Position numbers and translations under genes: made by a program. Positions 17,301 to 25,110 of a DNA stretch of 64,000 bases are shown piece by piece. The stretch spans positions 1 to 64,000 of the forward strand of contig DASQIZ010000095.1 in the NCBI GenBank assembly GCA_035631315.1. Reading direction: 5' to 3'. This DNA is from 40CM-2-70-7 sp035631315 (GTDB lineage Bacteria > Gemmatimonadota > Gemmatimonadetes > Gemmatimonadales > GWC2-71-9). The notes beneath the pieces are model-generated. The model saw only the letters and a list, made by a program, of their open reading frames with translations. It was not told the origin of the DNA and ran no database searches. Within the stretch, counting starts at the first letter, position 1; the number at the start of each line of letters is the position of its first letter.

Positions 17301-19965
17301 CGCCGGCACGAATCCCGTCTCTGGGGTGGCCGTCACCTGGGCGGTGACCAAGGGGGGGGGGAGTATCCCCCCGAGCTCCACGACCAACGCCAACGGGATT
17401 GCGACAGCATCCTGGACGCTCGGGGACACGGCTGAAGCCCAAACGGCGACCGCCTCCGTAAGCGGGCTCACCGGGTCGCCCGTGACGTTCTCGGCGACCG
17501 CCACGCACGGCAATGCGAAGGTCATCACGATCAATGGCGGCGACGGGCAGAGCGCTACGGTCAATACGGCGGTCCCCACGGCGCCCTCCGCCCTGGTGAC
17601 GGACGCGCACGGGAACCCGGTGTCAGGTGTGAGCGTCACGTTCGCCGTGACGCTGGGTGGTGGCTCGCTGACCGGCACCAATCCGGCGACCACGAATGCC
17701 AGCGGCATCGCGAGCATCGGGTGGACTCTCGGCGCGACGGCCGGGACCAACAACATGACCGCGACGGCCGGCGGGCTGACCAATAGCCCGCTGACGTACA
17801 CGGCCACGGGCACGGCCGGTACGCCGACGCAGATGACCATCAATGGCGGTAACGGCCAGACGGCGCAGATCAGTACCCTGCTCCCCACCGCGCCCTCGGT
17901 GCTGGTCCAGGATGCCTTCAACAACCCCGTGAGCGGCGCGACGGTGACCTTCGCCGCGAACGTCGGAAGTAACGGGTCGCTGACCGCTGCGTCGCCGGCG
18001 ACGGACCTGTCCGGAATTGCGACTGTGGGTTCGTGGACCACGGGGTCCGTCGTGAAGACCGACACGGTGGTGGCGTCTTTCGGCGGCCTGAACGCGACCT
18101 TCACCGCCACGGTGACGCCGGGTTCCGCGTCGAGCCTGGCCATCAACGGCGGGAACGCGCAGACCGACACGATTGGCTCGACTCTGGGCGCCCTGTCGGT
18201 GATTGTGAAGGATGCGGGCAACAACCCGGTGCCGGGCGTGACGGTGAACTGGGCGGTGACGGCGGGAAGCGCGACCAGATCACCGGTTTCTTCGATTACC
18301 GACGCCAGCGGTATCGCGTCTGATACGGTGACGCTGGGCACGACGACGGGTGGGGTGACCGTCCAGGCCACGAGCGGCGTGCTGACGCCGGCCAACTTCA
18401 CTGAGACGGTCGCCGCCGGGAACCCGACGACGATCGTTCAGAACGGCGGCAATGGTCAGTCGGCCACGGTGAACACCGCGGTCGCCACGGCGCCGTCGGT
18501 CAAGGTGACGGACCGGGCCGGCAACGCGGTCCCCGGTGTCGGGGTCACGTTCACGGTGGCGGCAACCAATGGGAGTGTGACGGGCGGCTCGACGAGCACG
18601 GCTTCGAACGGCGTGGCGACGGTCGGCAGCTGGATCCTCGACAGCATCGCGTCGCACGCCAACACGCTGACGGCGACGGCCGCGCCTGGCGGGATCGCCG
18701 GAAACCCCGTCACCTTCACTGCGACCGGCGTGGCGGGCTCCGTGAGTGCCGCCAAGTCGACGCTGACAGCGAGCAATTCGCCAATCACGGCCTGCTCAAC
18801 CAGTTGCACCACGGGTGGCGGGACCGCATCGACGATCACGGTCACGGAGCTCGACCAGTTCGGCAACCCCGTGTCCGGCGGTTTCGTGCTCTTTGGCACG
18901 ACCGTGGGAACGGTGAATACCTTCAGCCCGGCGAGTGGCTTCACGAACCCCAGCGGCGTCATCACCTCCACCTACAGCTCGACCAAGGCTGAGTTGAAGA
19001 CGATCAACGCGAGCGGCGGGACGACCCAGACTGCGAACGTGACTGTGGTACACGCGGCGGTGAGCACCTCGACGTCGAACATCGTCGCCACGAGCCCGAT
19101 CACGGCCAGCTCGGGCTCGAGCAAGTCGAACGTGACCATCACCCTGCTCGATGCCTTCTCGAACCCGATCTCGGGGCTCGCGGACACGATCTGGATCAGC
19201 AGCAACACGGGCGCGAACACGATCATCACCGAACCGGGTCTGACCAACGCGAATGGCCAGTCGTTTGGAGCGTTCTCGACGACCACGGCGGGCAGCCCGA
19301 GTGTGTTCGCGTACATCAATAGCATCAACGCCTTCACGAGCAGCGGCACGACGGTGACCGTCAGCCCGGCGGCGGCGAGCACGGTGACCGTCACCAACGC
19401 CGGCTTCAGCGCTCAGGTGGGCAGCGGCGTGGCCACCAGGCCGACGTACACGGTCAAGGACGCGTTCGGGAACGTGGTGCCCAACCAGTCGTTCACCATC
19501 TCGGTGGGTGGCGGCGGGACCTTCTCTCCCACTTCCGGCACCACGAACGGCAGCGGGCAGTTCACGGCGACGAGCTGGACAATGGGGAGCATCAACGCGG
19601 ACGCCGCGAACGGCACGATGTCCAACACGGCCCAAATGACCGCGGGCTCGGCGGTCGGGACGGCGACGGACTTCGGGATTTACACCTGGTCCGGGTACGT
19701 CAGCGCGCTGATTTCGACCGGGAGCACATGCCAAGGCTGCCACGGCTGGACCTATGCCAACACGGTGGGCGTGAGTTCGGGATGCGGTTCCTTGCCCACG
19801 ATCATTCTGGCGGGCAATGCGAACAGCAGCGACTTGTACAACAAGCTCGCGTCGGCCTCACCGACCTGCGGCGGGTCCCAGATGCCGCTGAGCGGCACGC
19901 CCTTCAACGCGACGCAGCTCAAGGAAGTCAGGGCGTGGATCAATAACGGAGCGTTGAACAACTAG
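14395..19965 (+). CDS. Giant Ig-like repeat lipoprotein with C-terminal cytochrome-c-like domain
   Basis: About 1,856 residues from the GTG at 14395, which overlaps the kinase stop (GTGA); the frame is open to 14374. A signal peptide ends in Ile-Phe-Ala-Cys, a likely lipobox. Next come a Big_2-like domain (about 14515-14760), a further Ig-like unit (14770-15090), 12 Big_1-type repeats of about 100 residues each opening with variants of NGGNGQTATV and containing DQFGNPVSGVTVTF (about 15095-18740), and three more divergent Ig-like domains (18745-19640). The last 90 residues carry CQGCH (codons at 19729-19743), a later QMPLSG with a possible Met ligand near 19882, and LKEVRAWINNGA, which matches the end of small monohaem cytochrome c domains. 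It is probably a surface protein holding one haem c on a long stalk. No LPXTG, type IX or autotransporter signal is visible. Confidence 0.85.
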   Translation: MTTPGRRARTGIPLLVALATVVIFACTTDTLIGPKDVAVLVIEPDTVVMPVGDTILLEGIATDSRGVKYIGAKITWTSSNTSVVDITTDGHLISKSVGRATVTASAGGQSASAQVTVTPPPTIATSADSVGFAAVARGPLPASQKVVVTNGSSGFLTGLATGSPVYTGPDTGWLYVTNPSSTAPDSIVLSVSLDTFPVGTYTATFPITGTKATNSPHAIKVTLTLTAGSPSAVLKTAGDSQTAVAKTSVTTAPSVTVKDAFGTAIPNVSVTFSTTAGNGSLTGANATTNASGVATLGSWTLDTIAKTDTLTATVAALPAVTFTAVATHAPASQIIKTAGDAQAAPVSTALSTAPSVTVRDQFGNPVSGVTVTFAATAPNGSVTGPTPSTNAQGVATVGSWTLGTLARTDSLSASVSGIGAPAVFTATAAAGTAAAIVKSAGGTTGTVNANVAPAPAVLVTDQFGNPVAGVTVTFAATAANGTVTGGSVGTNAAGLATVGSFKLATTARTDTLTASAGALTPVVFVVTAGPDVPNSATKNGGDGQTAAAGSTLPTNPSVLVKDQFGNAVPGFSVTFAVTTGGGAVTGGNATTNASGIATVGSWQLGNSTGSNSLTATVGALPVLTFTATSVAGTPKNIARLSPASQSDTIGATAGTDSVLVTDQLGNPVSGVTVTWGIGGAGSLTPFSGSTNASGIAKATRILGTTPGTVTDSALATGLTGSPVTFTVTTSAGHGATLVKGAGDTQTDTVGATLPIAYSDTVKDRAGNPVSGVTVTWGVAGGGSITPSSLTGANGVATATRILGTAAGSQTATGTVAGLAGSPTNFSSTATHGNAKNMGIVAGTNNQAAPISTAVAPPPAVKVTDQFGNAVSGVAITFAVAAGGANGNITGATPSSDVTGTATLGSWTLGTTAKPDTVTATAAGLTGSPLTFVDFANAGTAKTIALAGGNGQTDTVGATLPHLDSVLVTDAGTNPVSGVAVTWAVTKGGGSIPPSSTTNANGIATASWTLGDTAEAQTATASVSGLTGSPVTFSATATHGNAKVITINGGDGQSATVNTAVPTAPSALVTDAHGNPVSGVSVTFAVTLGGGSLTGTNPATTNASGIASIGWTLGATAGTNNMTATAGGLTNSPLTYTATGTAGTPTQMTINGGNGQTAQISTLLPTAPSVLVQDAFNNPVSGATVTFAANVGSNGSLTAASPATDLSGIATVGSWTTGSVVKTDTVVASFGGLNATFTATVTPGSASSLAINGGNAQTDTIGSTLGALSVIVKDAGNNPVPGVTVNWAVTAGSATRSPVSSITDASGIASDTVTLGTTTGGVTVQATSGVLTPANFTETVAAGNPTTIVQNGGNGQSATVNTAVATAPSVKVTDRAGNAVPGVGVTFTVAATNGSVTGGSTSTASNGVATVGSWILDSIASHANTLTATAAPGGIAGNPVTFTATGVAGSVSAAKSTLTASNSPITACSTSCTTGGGTASTITVTELDQFGNPVSGGFVLFGTTVGTVNTFSPASGFTNPSGVITSTYSSTKAELKTINASGGTTQTANVTVVHAAVSTSTSNIVATSPITASSGSSKSNVTITLLDAFSNPISGLADTIWISSNTGANTIITEPGLTNANGQSFGAFSTTTAGSPSVFAYINSINAFTSSGTTVTVSPAAASTVTVTNAGFSAQVGSGVATRPTYTVKDAFGNVVPNQSFTISVGGGGTFSPTSGTTNGSGQFTATSWTMGSINADAANGTMSNTAQMTAGSAVGTATDFGIYTWSGYVSALISTGSTCQGCHGWTYANTVGVSSGCGSLPTIILAGNANSSDLYNKLASASPTCGGSQMPLSGTPFNATQLKEVRAWINNGALNN
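15095..18740 (+). repeat. Twelve tandem Big_1-type coding repeats
   Basis: Twelve units of about 300 bases in frame, each with the order: (N/A)GG(N/D)GQTxTV opener, PSVxVTDxFGNPVSGVxVTF, a GGGS-like loop, TNASGIATVGSWTLG, and a closing TATV(A)GLxxSPVTFTAT. The units have diverged, so this is an old array and not recent amplification. It is coding repeat, not a CRISPR or mobile element. Confidence 0.85.
17352..17372 (+). repeat. G10 homopolymer and C6 hairpin inside the Ig-array gene
   Basis: Ten consecutive G bases (17352-17361) lie in frame within the codons for KGGGS, followed after five bases by six C bases (17367-17372), so a G6/C6 hairpin can form. Gain or loss of one G would shift the frame near residue 990 and remove the cytochrome domain. 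Homopolymer tracts of this kind are known contingency loci in other bacteria. Confidence 0.7.
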
Positions 19966-19970
19966 GGGAC

Positions 19971-20070
19971 AGACGCGTAGACGCACAGATGGGCTGCAGT
20001 GAGAAAGGGGCCAGGAGAGATTCTCCTGACCCCTTTTCGCTGTTCCCCATCTACGCGTCTGTGCGTCTAG
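19971..20070. repeat. Composite intergenic repeat element, copy 1
   Basis: Between convergent genes. The left flank is AGACGCGTAG then ACGCACAGATGGG (19971-19993); the right flank is CCCATCTACGCGTCTGTGCGTCT (20046-20068 region), the reverse complement of the same two modules in swapped order. The centre is the terminator hairpin at 20004-20036. The same flanks and core recur at 24939-25087, so this is a dispersed element of about 100 bases. Confidence 0.75.
20004..20036. terminator. Bidirectional terminator hairpin between Ig-array and beta-barrel genes
   Basis: A 15-bp stem pairs AAAGGGGCCAGGAGA (20004-20018) with TCTCCTGACCCCTTT (20022-20036), one wobble pair, loop of three, flanked by A's on the left and a T-run on the right. 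It lies between the stops of two convergent genes (19965 and 20095), so it should end transcription from both sides. Confidence 0.85.
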
Positions 20071-20094
20071 CTTGCTTGTCCTGCAGACTCGCTC

Positions 20095-21402
20095 CTAGAA
20101 CGTGTATTCCAACCCGCCGGACCACACCACACTCGGCTGCAATCCCGAATTTCTGAGCGGAAAGAGCGCATTCGTGACGATCACGATGCCGCGCTGCGTC
20201 GTGAACTTGAAGCCGACGGAAGCACTGGCAAAATCGTCCTTCTGATTCGGAATGTTGGAGACGGGCTGCACGTGCGGATACGGCGCCTGGTACTGCACCG
20301 GCGGCGGGATCACCAGCTTCGACGCGCCGAGCTGCCAGTCGGACAGCAGATCGAACCCCATCGTGATGTTCGACGCCACGAGCTGATCGAAGCCGAAGTT
20401 CGCGAGAATCGAATTGTTCTCGAGGTCCCCGTCCCGCAGGACGTACCCCACATTCGCGTGGGGTGACCACCTGTCGAACGTGGCCGACGCGATGAGCTCA
20501 CCCCGGCCCGAAAACGCGCCCGAGCCGAGCAGGTTCTTGGCGTCGCCCGTCGGGAATCGGCCTTCGATCAAAATCGCCGTCCCGAACGACTTGGTCTGGG
20601 TGATGTTGATCTTGGCCCGCGCCGCGACGTCCCCGATTCCGGTCGCCGCCCCGCTGGTGGACGCCACCGCCGTCGTGATGGGGTTGGACGCCGTGCCTCC
20701 GAAGAAATGAGGAGAAAACCCCTCGCCCTCACCCAACGGCAAGATGGTCGCGACACTGTTTGCCTCGATCGACGTCCGCACCACCGGCACGGCTACGGAG
20801 AGGTCGATCCCATCTACCAGTCCATAGCTCGCGACGAGGGTGCTCACCAGGAGATTCACGTTCATCGCGACCTGGACCTGGATCACGTCGTTCTCGAACG
20901 CGGGGCTCCCCATGGTGTCCGTGGGGGCCACGTTCTGATGTGTAAAGTTGATGACGATGTCATTGACCGGAATGCCGCGGAGCCGCTCGAAGTGCATCTG
21001 GGTCACGTTGAACCCGAGGTAGAACTGCCCCCGCCCCAGGGTCTGCGCGCGCTCGCCAAAGATCGGACCCGAGCTGGTCGAGGTCTTCACCGGTGCGCCA
21101 TTGATGAACTCGAAACTCGTGCCGGACGAGGCTGACGAAATCGGCGTGTTGTCGACCGAGGCTCCGATCGAGTTCCCAAGGAAGTTCAGGATGCTGGTCG
21201 ATCCCGTCTGGTCGGCTGGAATGAAGTGCAACCCGTGACCGGAGCCGAGGGAGCCGGCGAGACAGAGGGGCTCGCCGCAGGTCCCGAAGGTAAAGAGCTG
21301 GGTGCGGATCCTGGTGCTCAGATCCTGAGCGGAAACGGCGTTCGCAGACAACGCGATGAGGCCGAGGGCGAGAACAAGGCGGCCAGGGCGGCTTGAACGC
21401 AT
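20095..21402 (-). CDS. Outer-membrane beta-barrel protein, transporter-like
   Basis: About 435 residues from the ATG at 21402, chosen because GGAG precedes it and it opens a clean signal peptide (RLVLALGLIALSANAVSAQ). The mature protein alternates polar and hydrophobic residues and ends in LEYTF, with the C-terminal Phe typical of outer-membrane barrels. Segments such as GRGQFYLGFNVTQMHFE, VDGIDLSVAVPVVRT and GIGDVAARAKINI resemble the 'MetA-pathway of phenol degradation'/transporter family, but the cargo is unknown. It converges on the Ig-array cytochrome-like gene, and a shared terminator lies between them. A functional link to that protein is only suggested by position. Confidence 0.78.
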   Translation of the reverse strand: MRSSRPGRLVLALGLIALSANAVSAQDLSTRIRTQLFTFGTCGEPLCLAGSLGSGHGLHFIPADQTGSTSILNFLGNSIGASVDNTPISSASSGTSFEFINGAPVKTSTSSGPIFGERAQTLGRGQFYLGFNVTQMHFERLRGIPVNDIVINFTHQNVAPTDTMGSPAFENDVIQVQVAMNVNLLVSTLVASYGLVDGIDLSVAVPVVRTSIEANSVATILPLGEGEGFSPHFFGGTASNPITTAVASTSGAATGIGDVAARAKINITQTKSFGTAILIEGRFPTGDAKNLLGSGAFSGRGELIASATFDRWSPHANVGYVLRDGDLENNSILANFGFDQLVASNITMGFDLLSDWQLGASKLVIPPPVQYQAPYPHVQPVSNIPNQKDDFASASVGFKFTTQRGIVIVTNALFPLRNSGLQPSVVWSGGLEYTF

Positions 21403-21474
21403 CCGATCTCCAAATGGGGGTGGGGCCAGGCGACCACCTACGTTACGGGCCCCGACGCGCCCGCGCAACGCTCG

Positions 21475-23013
21475 TTACGCAGCCGCGGCCCGCCGATCGA
21501 GCGTCCGGTACTGAATCGCCTCGCTCACGTGAGCAGGCTCCAGCGCACCCTTCCCGTCCAGGTCGGCGATGGTGCGCGCGATTTTCAGCATCCGGTGGTA
21601 GGCGCGCGCCGACAGACCGAGTCGCGTGATGGCGGTCTTGAGAAGGGCGTCGGCGCCATCGGAGATCCGGCAATGGGCCCGCAAGTCCCGTGGCGCCATG
21701 TGCGCGTTGGCGTAGATGCCCGGCCGGTTCGCGAACCGCTCCCGCTGCAATCCCCTCGCCCGGTTCACCCGCGCCCGAATCGCCTCACTCGGCTCTCCCC
21801 CACCCTGATCCACCAGCGCCTGGTACTTCACCGCCGGCACCTCGAGATGGATGTCGATCCGGTCGAGGAGCGGACCCGAGACGCGCGCGAGGTACCCGTG
21901 GACCGCCTTGTGCTCGCACGAGCAGGCGTGGTGGGGATCGCCGAAATAGCCGCACGGACAGGGGTTCATCGCCGCGGCGAGCATGAACCGGGCCGGGTAC
22001 GACAGGCTCATCGCCGCCCGGGCGATAGTCACCAGCCCGTCTTCCATCGGTTGGCGAAGCACTTCGAGCACGTTCTTCCGGAATTCCGGGAGCTCGTCGA
22101 GGAAGAGCACGCCACCGTGCGCGAGCGATACCTCGCCCGGGCGTGGGTAGGAGCCGCCCCCGATGAGTCCAGCGTCAGAAATTGTGTGATGCGGGGCTCG
22201 AAATGGCCTGCGCGCCACCAGCGACTCACCGAGGGGAAGCGAGCCGGCCACCGAGTGGATCTTGGTGGTCTCCAGGGCCTCGTCGAGGCTCATCTTGGGC
22301 AGGATGGTCGGGAGTCGGCGGGCTAGCATGGTCTTCCCCGAGCCGGGAGGCCCAACCATCAGGAGGTTGTGCGACCCCGCCGCCGCGACCTCGAGGGCTC
22401 GTTTGGCATGCTGCTGCCCTTTGACCTCGGCGAAGTCCACGTCGTCGCGCGCGCGCTCCTCGAAGAGTCGATCCACGTCGACCGACGATTTCGGTAACTC
22501 TTTGCGACCGTCCAAGTAGTCTGCGATTTCGGCCAGCGTGGACGCCCCCAGGACTTGCAAGCCGCTCACTACGCCAGCCTCCGGGAGGTTTTCGCGGGGG
22601 AGGATCAGGGCATCGAGCCCCGCCGCGCGCGACGCGAGAGCGACCGGGAGCGCGCCCCGAACCGGGCGGACGGCGCCCTCGAGGCCCAGCTCGCCGAGCA
22701 CGGCGATCCTGGCGAGGCGTTCGGGGGAGATCTGTTCGGTGGCGGCGAGGATGCCGAGGGCGATCGGGAGATCGAACGCCGAGCCTGATTTCGGTAGATC
22801 GGCCGGAGCGAGGTTGATGGTGCAGCGCTTTACGGGAAACGTGTACCCCGTGTTGGCGATCGCCGAGTAGACCCGGTCCCTGCTCTCCCGGACGGCGCCC
22901 TGCGGCAAGCCGACGGTAACAAAGGTGGGGAGACCGTTGGCGATGTCGGTTTCGACGTCCACCACGTAAGCGTCGATCCCGAGGACCGCCGCGGAACGCA
23001 CACGGGCCAGCAT
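21475..23013 (-). CDS. comM: YifB/ComM family Mg-chelatase-like AAA+ ATPase
   Basis: A 512-residue protein with the full ComM layout: an N-terminal Lon-like domain (LPTFVTVGLPQGAVRESRDRV), a central AAA+ domain with Walker A GPPGSGKT, RRPFRAPHHTISDAGLIGGG and Walker B GGVLFLDELPEF, the MNPCPCGYFGDP and CSC cysteine cluster, and the C-terminal Mg-chelatase-type region SARAYHRMLKIARTIADL. In Vibrio, ComM is a hexameric helicase that promotes branch migration of incoming DNA during natural transformation, so a role in recombination of acquired DNA is inferred. It lies on the minus strand, 72 bases before the barrel start. Confidence 0.93.
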   Translation of the reverse strand: MLARVRSAAVLGIDAYVVDVETDIANGLPTFVTVGLPQGAVRESRDRVYSAIANTGYTFPVKRCTINLAPADLPKSGSAFDLPIALGILAATEQISPERLARIAVLGELGLEGAVRPVRGALPVALASRAAGLDALILPRENLPEAGVVSGLQVLGASTLAEIADYLDGRKELPKSSVDVDRLFEERARDDVDFAEVKGQQHAKRALEVAAAGSHNLLMVGPPGSGKTMLARRLPTILPKMSLDEALETTKIHSVAGSLPLGESLVARRPFRAPHHTISDAGLIGGGSYPRPGEVSLAHGGVLFLDELPEFRKNVLEVLRQPMEDGLVTIARAAMSLSYPARFMLAAAMNPCPCGYFGDPHHACSCEHKAVHGYLARVSGPLLDRIDIHLEVPAVKYQALVDQGGGEPSEAIRARVNRARGLQRERFANRPGIYANAHMAPRDLRAHCRISDGADALLKTAITRLGLSARAYHRMLKIARTIADLDGKGALEPAHVSEAIQYRTLDRRAAAA

Positions 23014-23131
23014 GGGAACAGGGTACGAACTGGAAGGAGAACGAACTAGCCAAATCGCCGCCCGCCGGTACCGAATTACGCGGAATCACCCCTCAGAATC
23101 GGTGAGGCGCTACGTGGACAGGGTGGGCTGA

Positions 23132-23647
23132 TTACCGCGTCAACAACGGAAGGTACTTCACCCAGGGACCGGTCGCCGCCATGTACTGCTTCGCCATCAC
23201 CCGATTGATCTGCGCGAGGTGCGTGAGATCGTGCACCGCCCACGTGGCGAGTAGCTGCGTCAGCGTCACCGTGCCCAGCTCCGGGTGCTCTCCCGTGAGC
23301 TTCAGCTGCTGCGGTGTCAGCTCGAGCTCCTTCACTATCGTGAGGTTCGACTTCCGGAGAGACGCGAACCGGTCGAGGCGCTGCGCCAATGACTCCACCG
23401 CCCCCTTGGACCGGAACCGGTCGAACGGAACGAAGCGCCGGTCACCCTGGGCCAGAATGATCTTGATCCGGGGGATCCAGTCCGTCTCCTCCCCGTCGAT
23501 CAAATGGCCTACCACGTCGAAGGCGCTGAAGGTGTCAGGCCCCTCATTCGACGCCGTCCATCGCTCCGGCAGGTCATGCAGGAGGGCCCGCGCCACAGCC
23601 GGCGTGCGTTCCAGAATCGTGATGGTTTCTCGAAGATCGAAGTCCAT
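23132..23647 (-). CDS. DinB family protein
   Basis: A 171-residue four-helix protein of the DinB/YfiT-like superfamily. The likely metal-binding histidines appear as HLIDGE near residue 47 and as WAVHDLTHLAQINR near the end, which fits the H...HxxxH pattern of the family. Some relatives are bacillithiol- or mycothiol-dependent transferases, which fits the bshB1 gene at 54021, but most are uncharacterised. It begins two bases after the stop of the class V aminotransferase, so the two are one operon. A second DinB protein is at 60341-60826, also downstream of a class V aminotransferase. Confidence 0.85.
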   Translation of the reverse strand: MDFDLRETITILERTPAVARALLHDLPERWTASNEGPDTFSAFDVVGHLIDGEETDWIPRIKIILAQGDRRFVPFDRFRSKGAVESLAQRLDRFASLRKSNLTIVKELELTPQQLKLTGEHPELGTVTLTQLLATWAVHDLTHLAQINRVMAKQYMAATGPWVKYLPLLTR

Positions 23648-23649
23648 GC

Positions 23650-24888
23650 TTAGCTCAATGCCTCCAGCAGCCGGTCCACATCATGGATGTCGTTATAGAC
23701 TGACGGCGCGATCCGCATCCAGTAGGGCGCAACGCGGACCTCCACGTTCGCGCGCTGGAGCTTCTTCGTGATTCCGTCGGCATCGTGGTGCGCGAAGGTC
23801 ACGATCGATGACGTGCTCCCCGCCGGCGTCTGCGGCGTGAACCCGAGGCGCGGCATCTCCTGCTGCAGCTTGTCGATCAACGGCTGCCGGTGGCGCTGGA
23901 TGCTCTCGACGCCGAGTGACTGGATGTAAGGAATGGAGACGCCCAGGGCAGCGAGGGCCGTGTAGTCCATGGTGCCCAGCTGGAAGTACTCCGCCGCCGT
24001 GGTCCCGGGCGTGTAGGTCACCACCTGACCATGCTGGGGGTCGAACGGCGAGAGGTGATGATCGGAGTCGGGCGTCGAGTCGTAGCTCCAGTGCGTGCGC
24101 TGCACCACGCGACCGAGCAGATCCTCCCGGACATACAGGAACCCGATGCCGAAGTCCCCCATCAGCCACTTGTAGGAGGCGGTGGCGGCGAAATCCACGC
24201 CGGTCGCGCGAACGTCGACGGGAACTGCGCCGACCCCCTGAATAAGGTCCGCGTAGACGTACGCGCCGTGGGCGTGCGCGAGGTCGCAGACGGCCTTGAG
24301 ATCGTGCTGGAAGCCATTGTACATCGAGACGAGCGACACCTCGATCAGCCGAGTCTTGTTGTCCACCACGCGCTCGAGGTCGGCCATTTCGATCTTTCCA
24401 TCCTTGGGCATGACGACCCGCAGATCTACGCCCCGCTTCTTCAGCTCGTAGAGGTGGACCAACGATCCGTCGAAGTGCAGCGCGTCGGTCACGATGTTCC
24501 CGTCGGCGCCGGGAAAGCCGAGCGCCTCGACCACGAGGTTCTCCCCGGTACTGGTATTCGGAATGAGCGCGAGCTCCGTCGGCTTGGCATTGATCAGCGA
24601 GGCGAACGCGGCGCGCGGATTGGTCCTCGGCTGTGAGAACTGCGCCCCGGTGGGGGGGTTCAGGGTCCCCCGCCGCAGTGCCACCGCCCGGCTCGCTTCC
24701 GCCGCGGCCTTCGGCATCGGGTGGGTGTACGCGCCGTTCAGGTAGGTGAAGCCCTCGGCGATGTTGAAGTCATCCTTGCGCGGGAAGTCACCCGGAAGGT
24801 GCGGAAGGAAAACAGGTCCGACCGGTAACGACGCACCAATTGCCATTGAGCCGACCCCCTGGAGCCACTCACGCCGATTCAGATCCAT
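23650..24888 (-). CDS. Class V aminotransferase-fold PLP enzyme with Tat signal
   Basis: About 412 residues from the ATG at 24888, which has GGGAGG upstream; the frame is open to 24927. It begins with a Tat signal (NRREWLQGVGSMAIGASLP), so it is probably exported folded. The PLP fold is recognisable by the LIPNTSTGENLVVEALG segment, a VYADLIQGVGAVPVDV strand with the cofactor aspartate, and the Schiff-base lysine in ATASYKWLMGDFGIGFLY. Relatives include isopenicillin-N epimerase-like and cysteine-desulfurase-like enzymes; the substrate is unknown. A DinB gene follows after two bases. A paralogue with the same type of signal is at 58302-59594. Confidence 0.88.
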   Translation of the reverse strand: MDLNRREWLQGVGSMAIGASLPVGPVFLPHLPGDFPRKDDFNIAEGFTYLNGAYTHPMPKAAAEASRAVALRRGTLNPPTGAQFSQPRTNPRAAFASLINAKPTELALIPNTSTGENLVVEALGFPGADGNIVTDALHFDGSLVHLYELKKRGVDLRVVMPKDGKIEMADLERVVDNKTRLIEVSLVSMYNGFQHDLKAVCDLAHAHGAYVYADLIQGVGAVPVDVRATGVDFAATASYKWLMGDFGIGFLYVREDLLGRVVQRTHWSYDSTPDSDHHLSPFDPQHGQVVTYTPGTTAAEYFQLGTMDYTALAALGVSIPYIQSLGVESIQRHRQPLIDKLQQEMPRLGFTPQTPAGSTSSIVTFAHHDADGITKKLQRANVEVRVAPYWMRIAPSVYNDIHDVDRLLEALS

Positions 24889-24938
24889 GGTCCCTCCCGC
24901 ATTGGATACGTCGCAATCTAGGCACACAGGCCGAAACT

Positions 24939-25087
24939 ACTAGACGTACGGACAGAACTGCCAGACGCACCGACGCACAGATGGGATACAGGTAAAACGA
25001 GAGGGGTCAGGAGAGACTCTCCTGACCCCTTCCACTGCAACCCATCTACGCGTCTGTGCGTCCAGCCTTTCCGTCCACGCGTCTAGC
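24939..25087. repeat. Composite intergenic repeat element, copy 2
   Basis: Left flank: TAGACGTACGGACAG, then AGACGCACCGACGCACAGATGGG ending at 24984. Right flank: CCCATCTACGCGTCTGTGCGTCC (from 25041), then CCGTCCACGCGTCTAG. The core hairpin is at 25002-25030. Flank modules and core match copy 1 at 19971-20070 closely, with extra units of about 8-9 bases on each side. It fills the 222-base gap between the barrel gene stop and the aminotransferase start. Confidence 0.75.
25002..25030. terminator. Terminator hairpin downstream of the small beta-barrel gene
   Basis: A perfect 13-bp stem pairs AGGGGTCAGGAGA (25002-25014) with TCTCCTGACCCCT (25018-25030), loop of three. Read on the minus strand it follows the barrel stop at 25111 and runs into CTCGTTTTACC, a short T-run. 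It should end barrel transcription before the aminotransferase gene. Confidence 0.75.
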
Positions 25088-25110
25088 ATTCCCAACTACC
25101 CGTCTGATTC

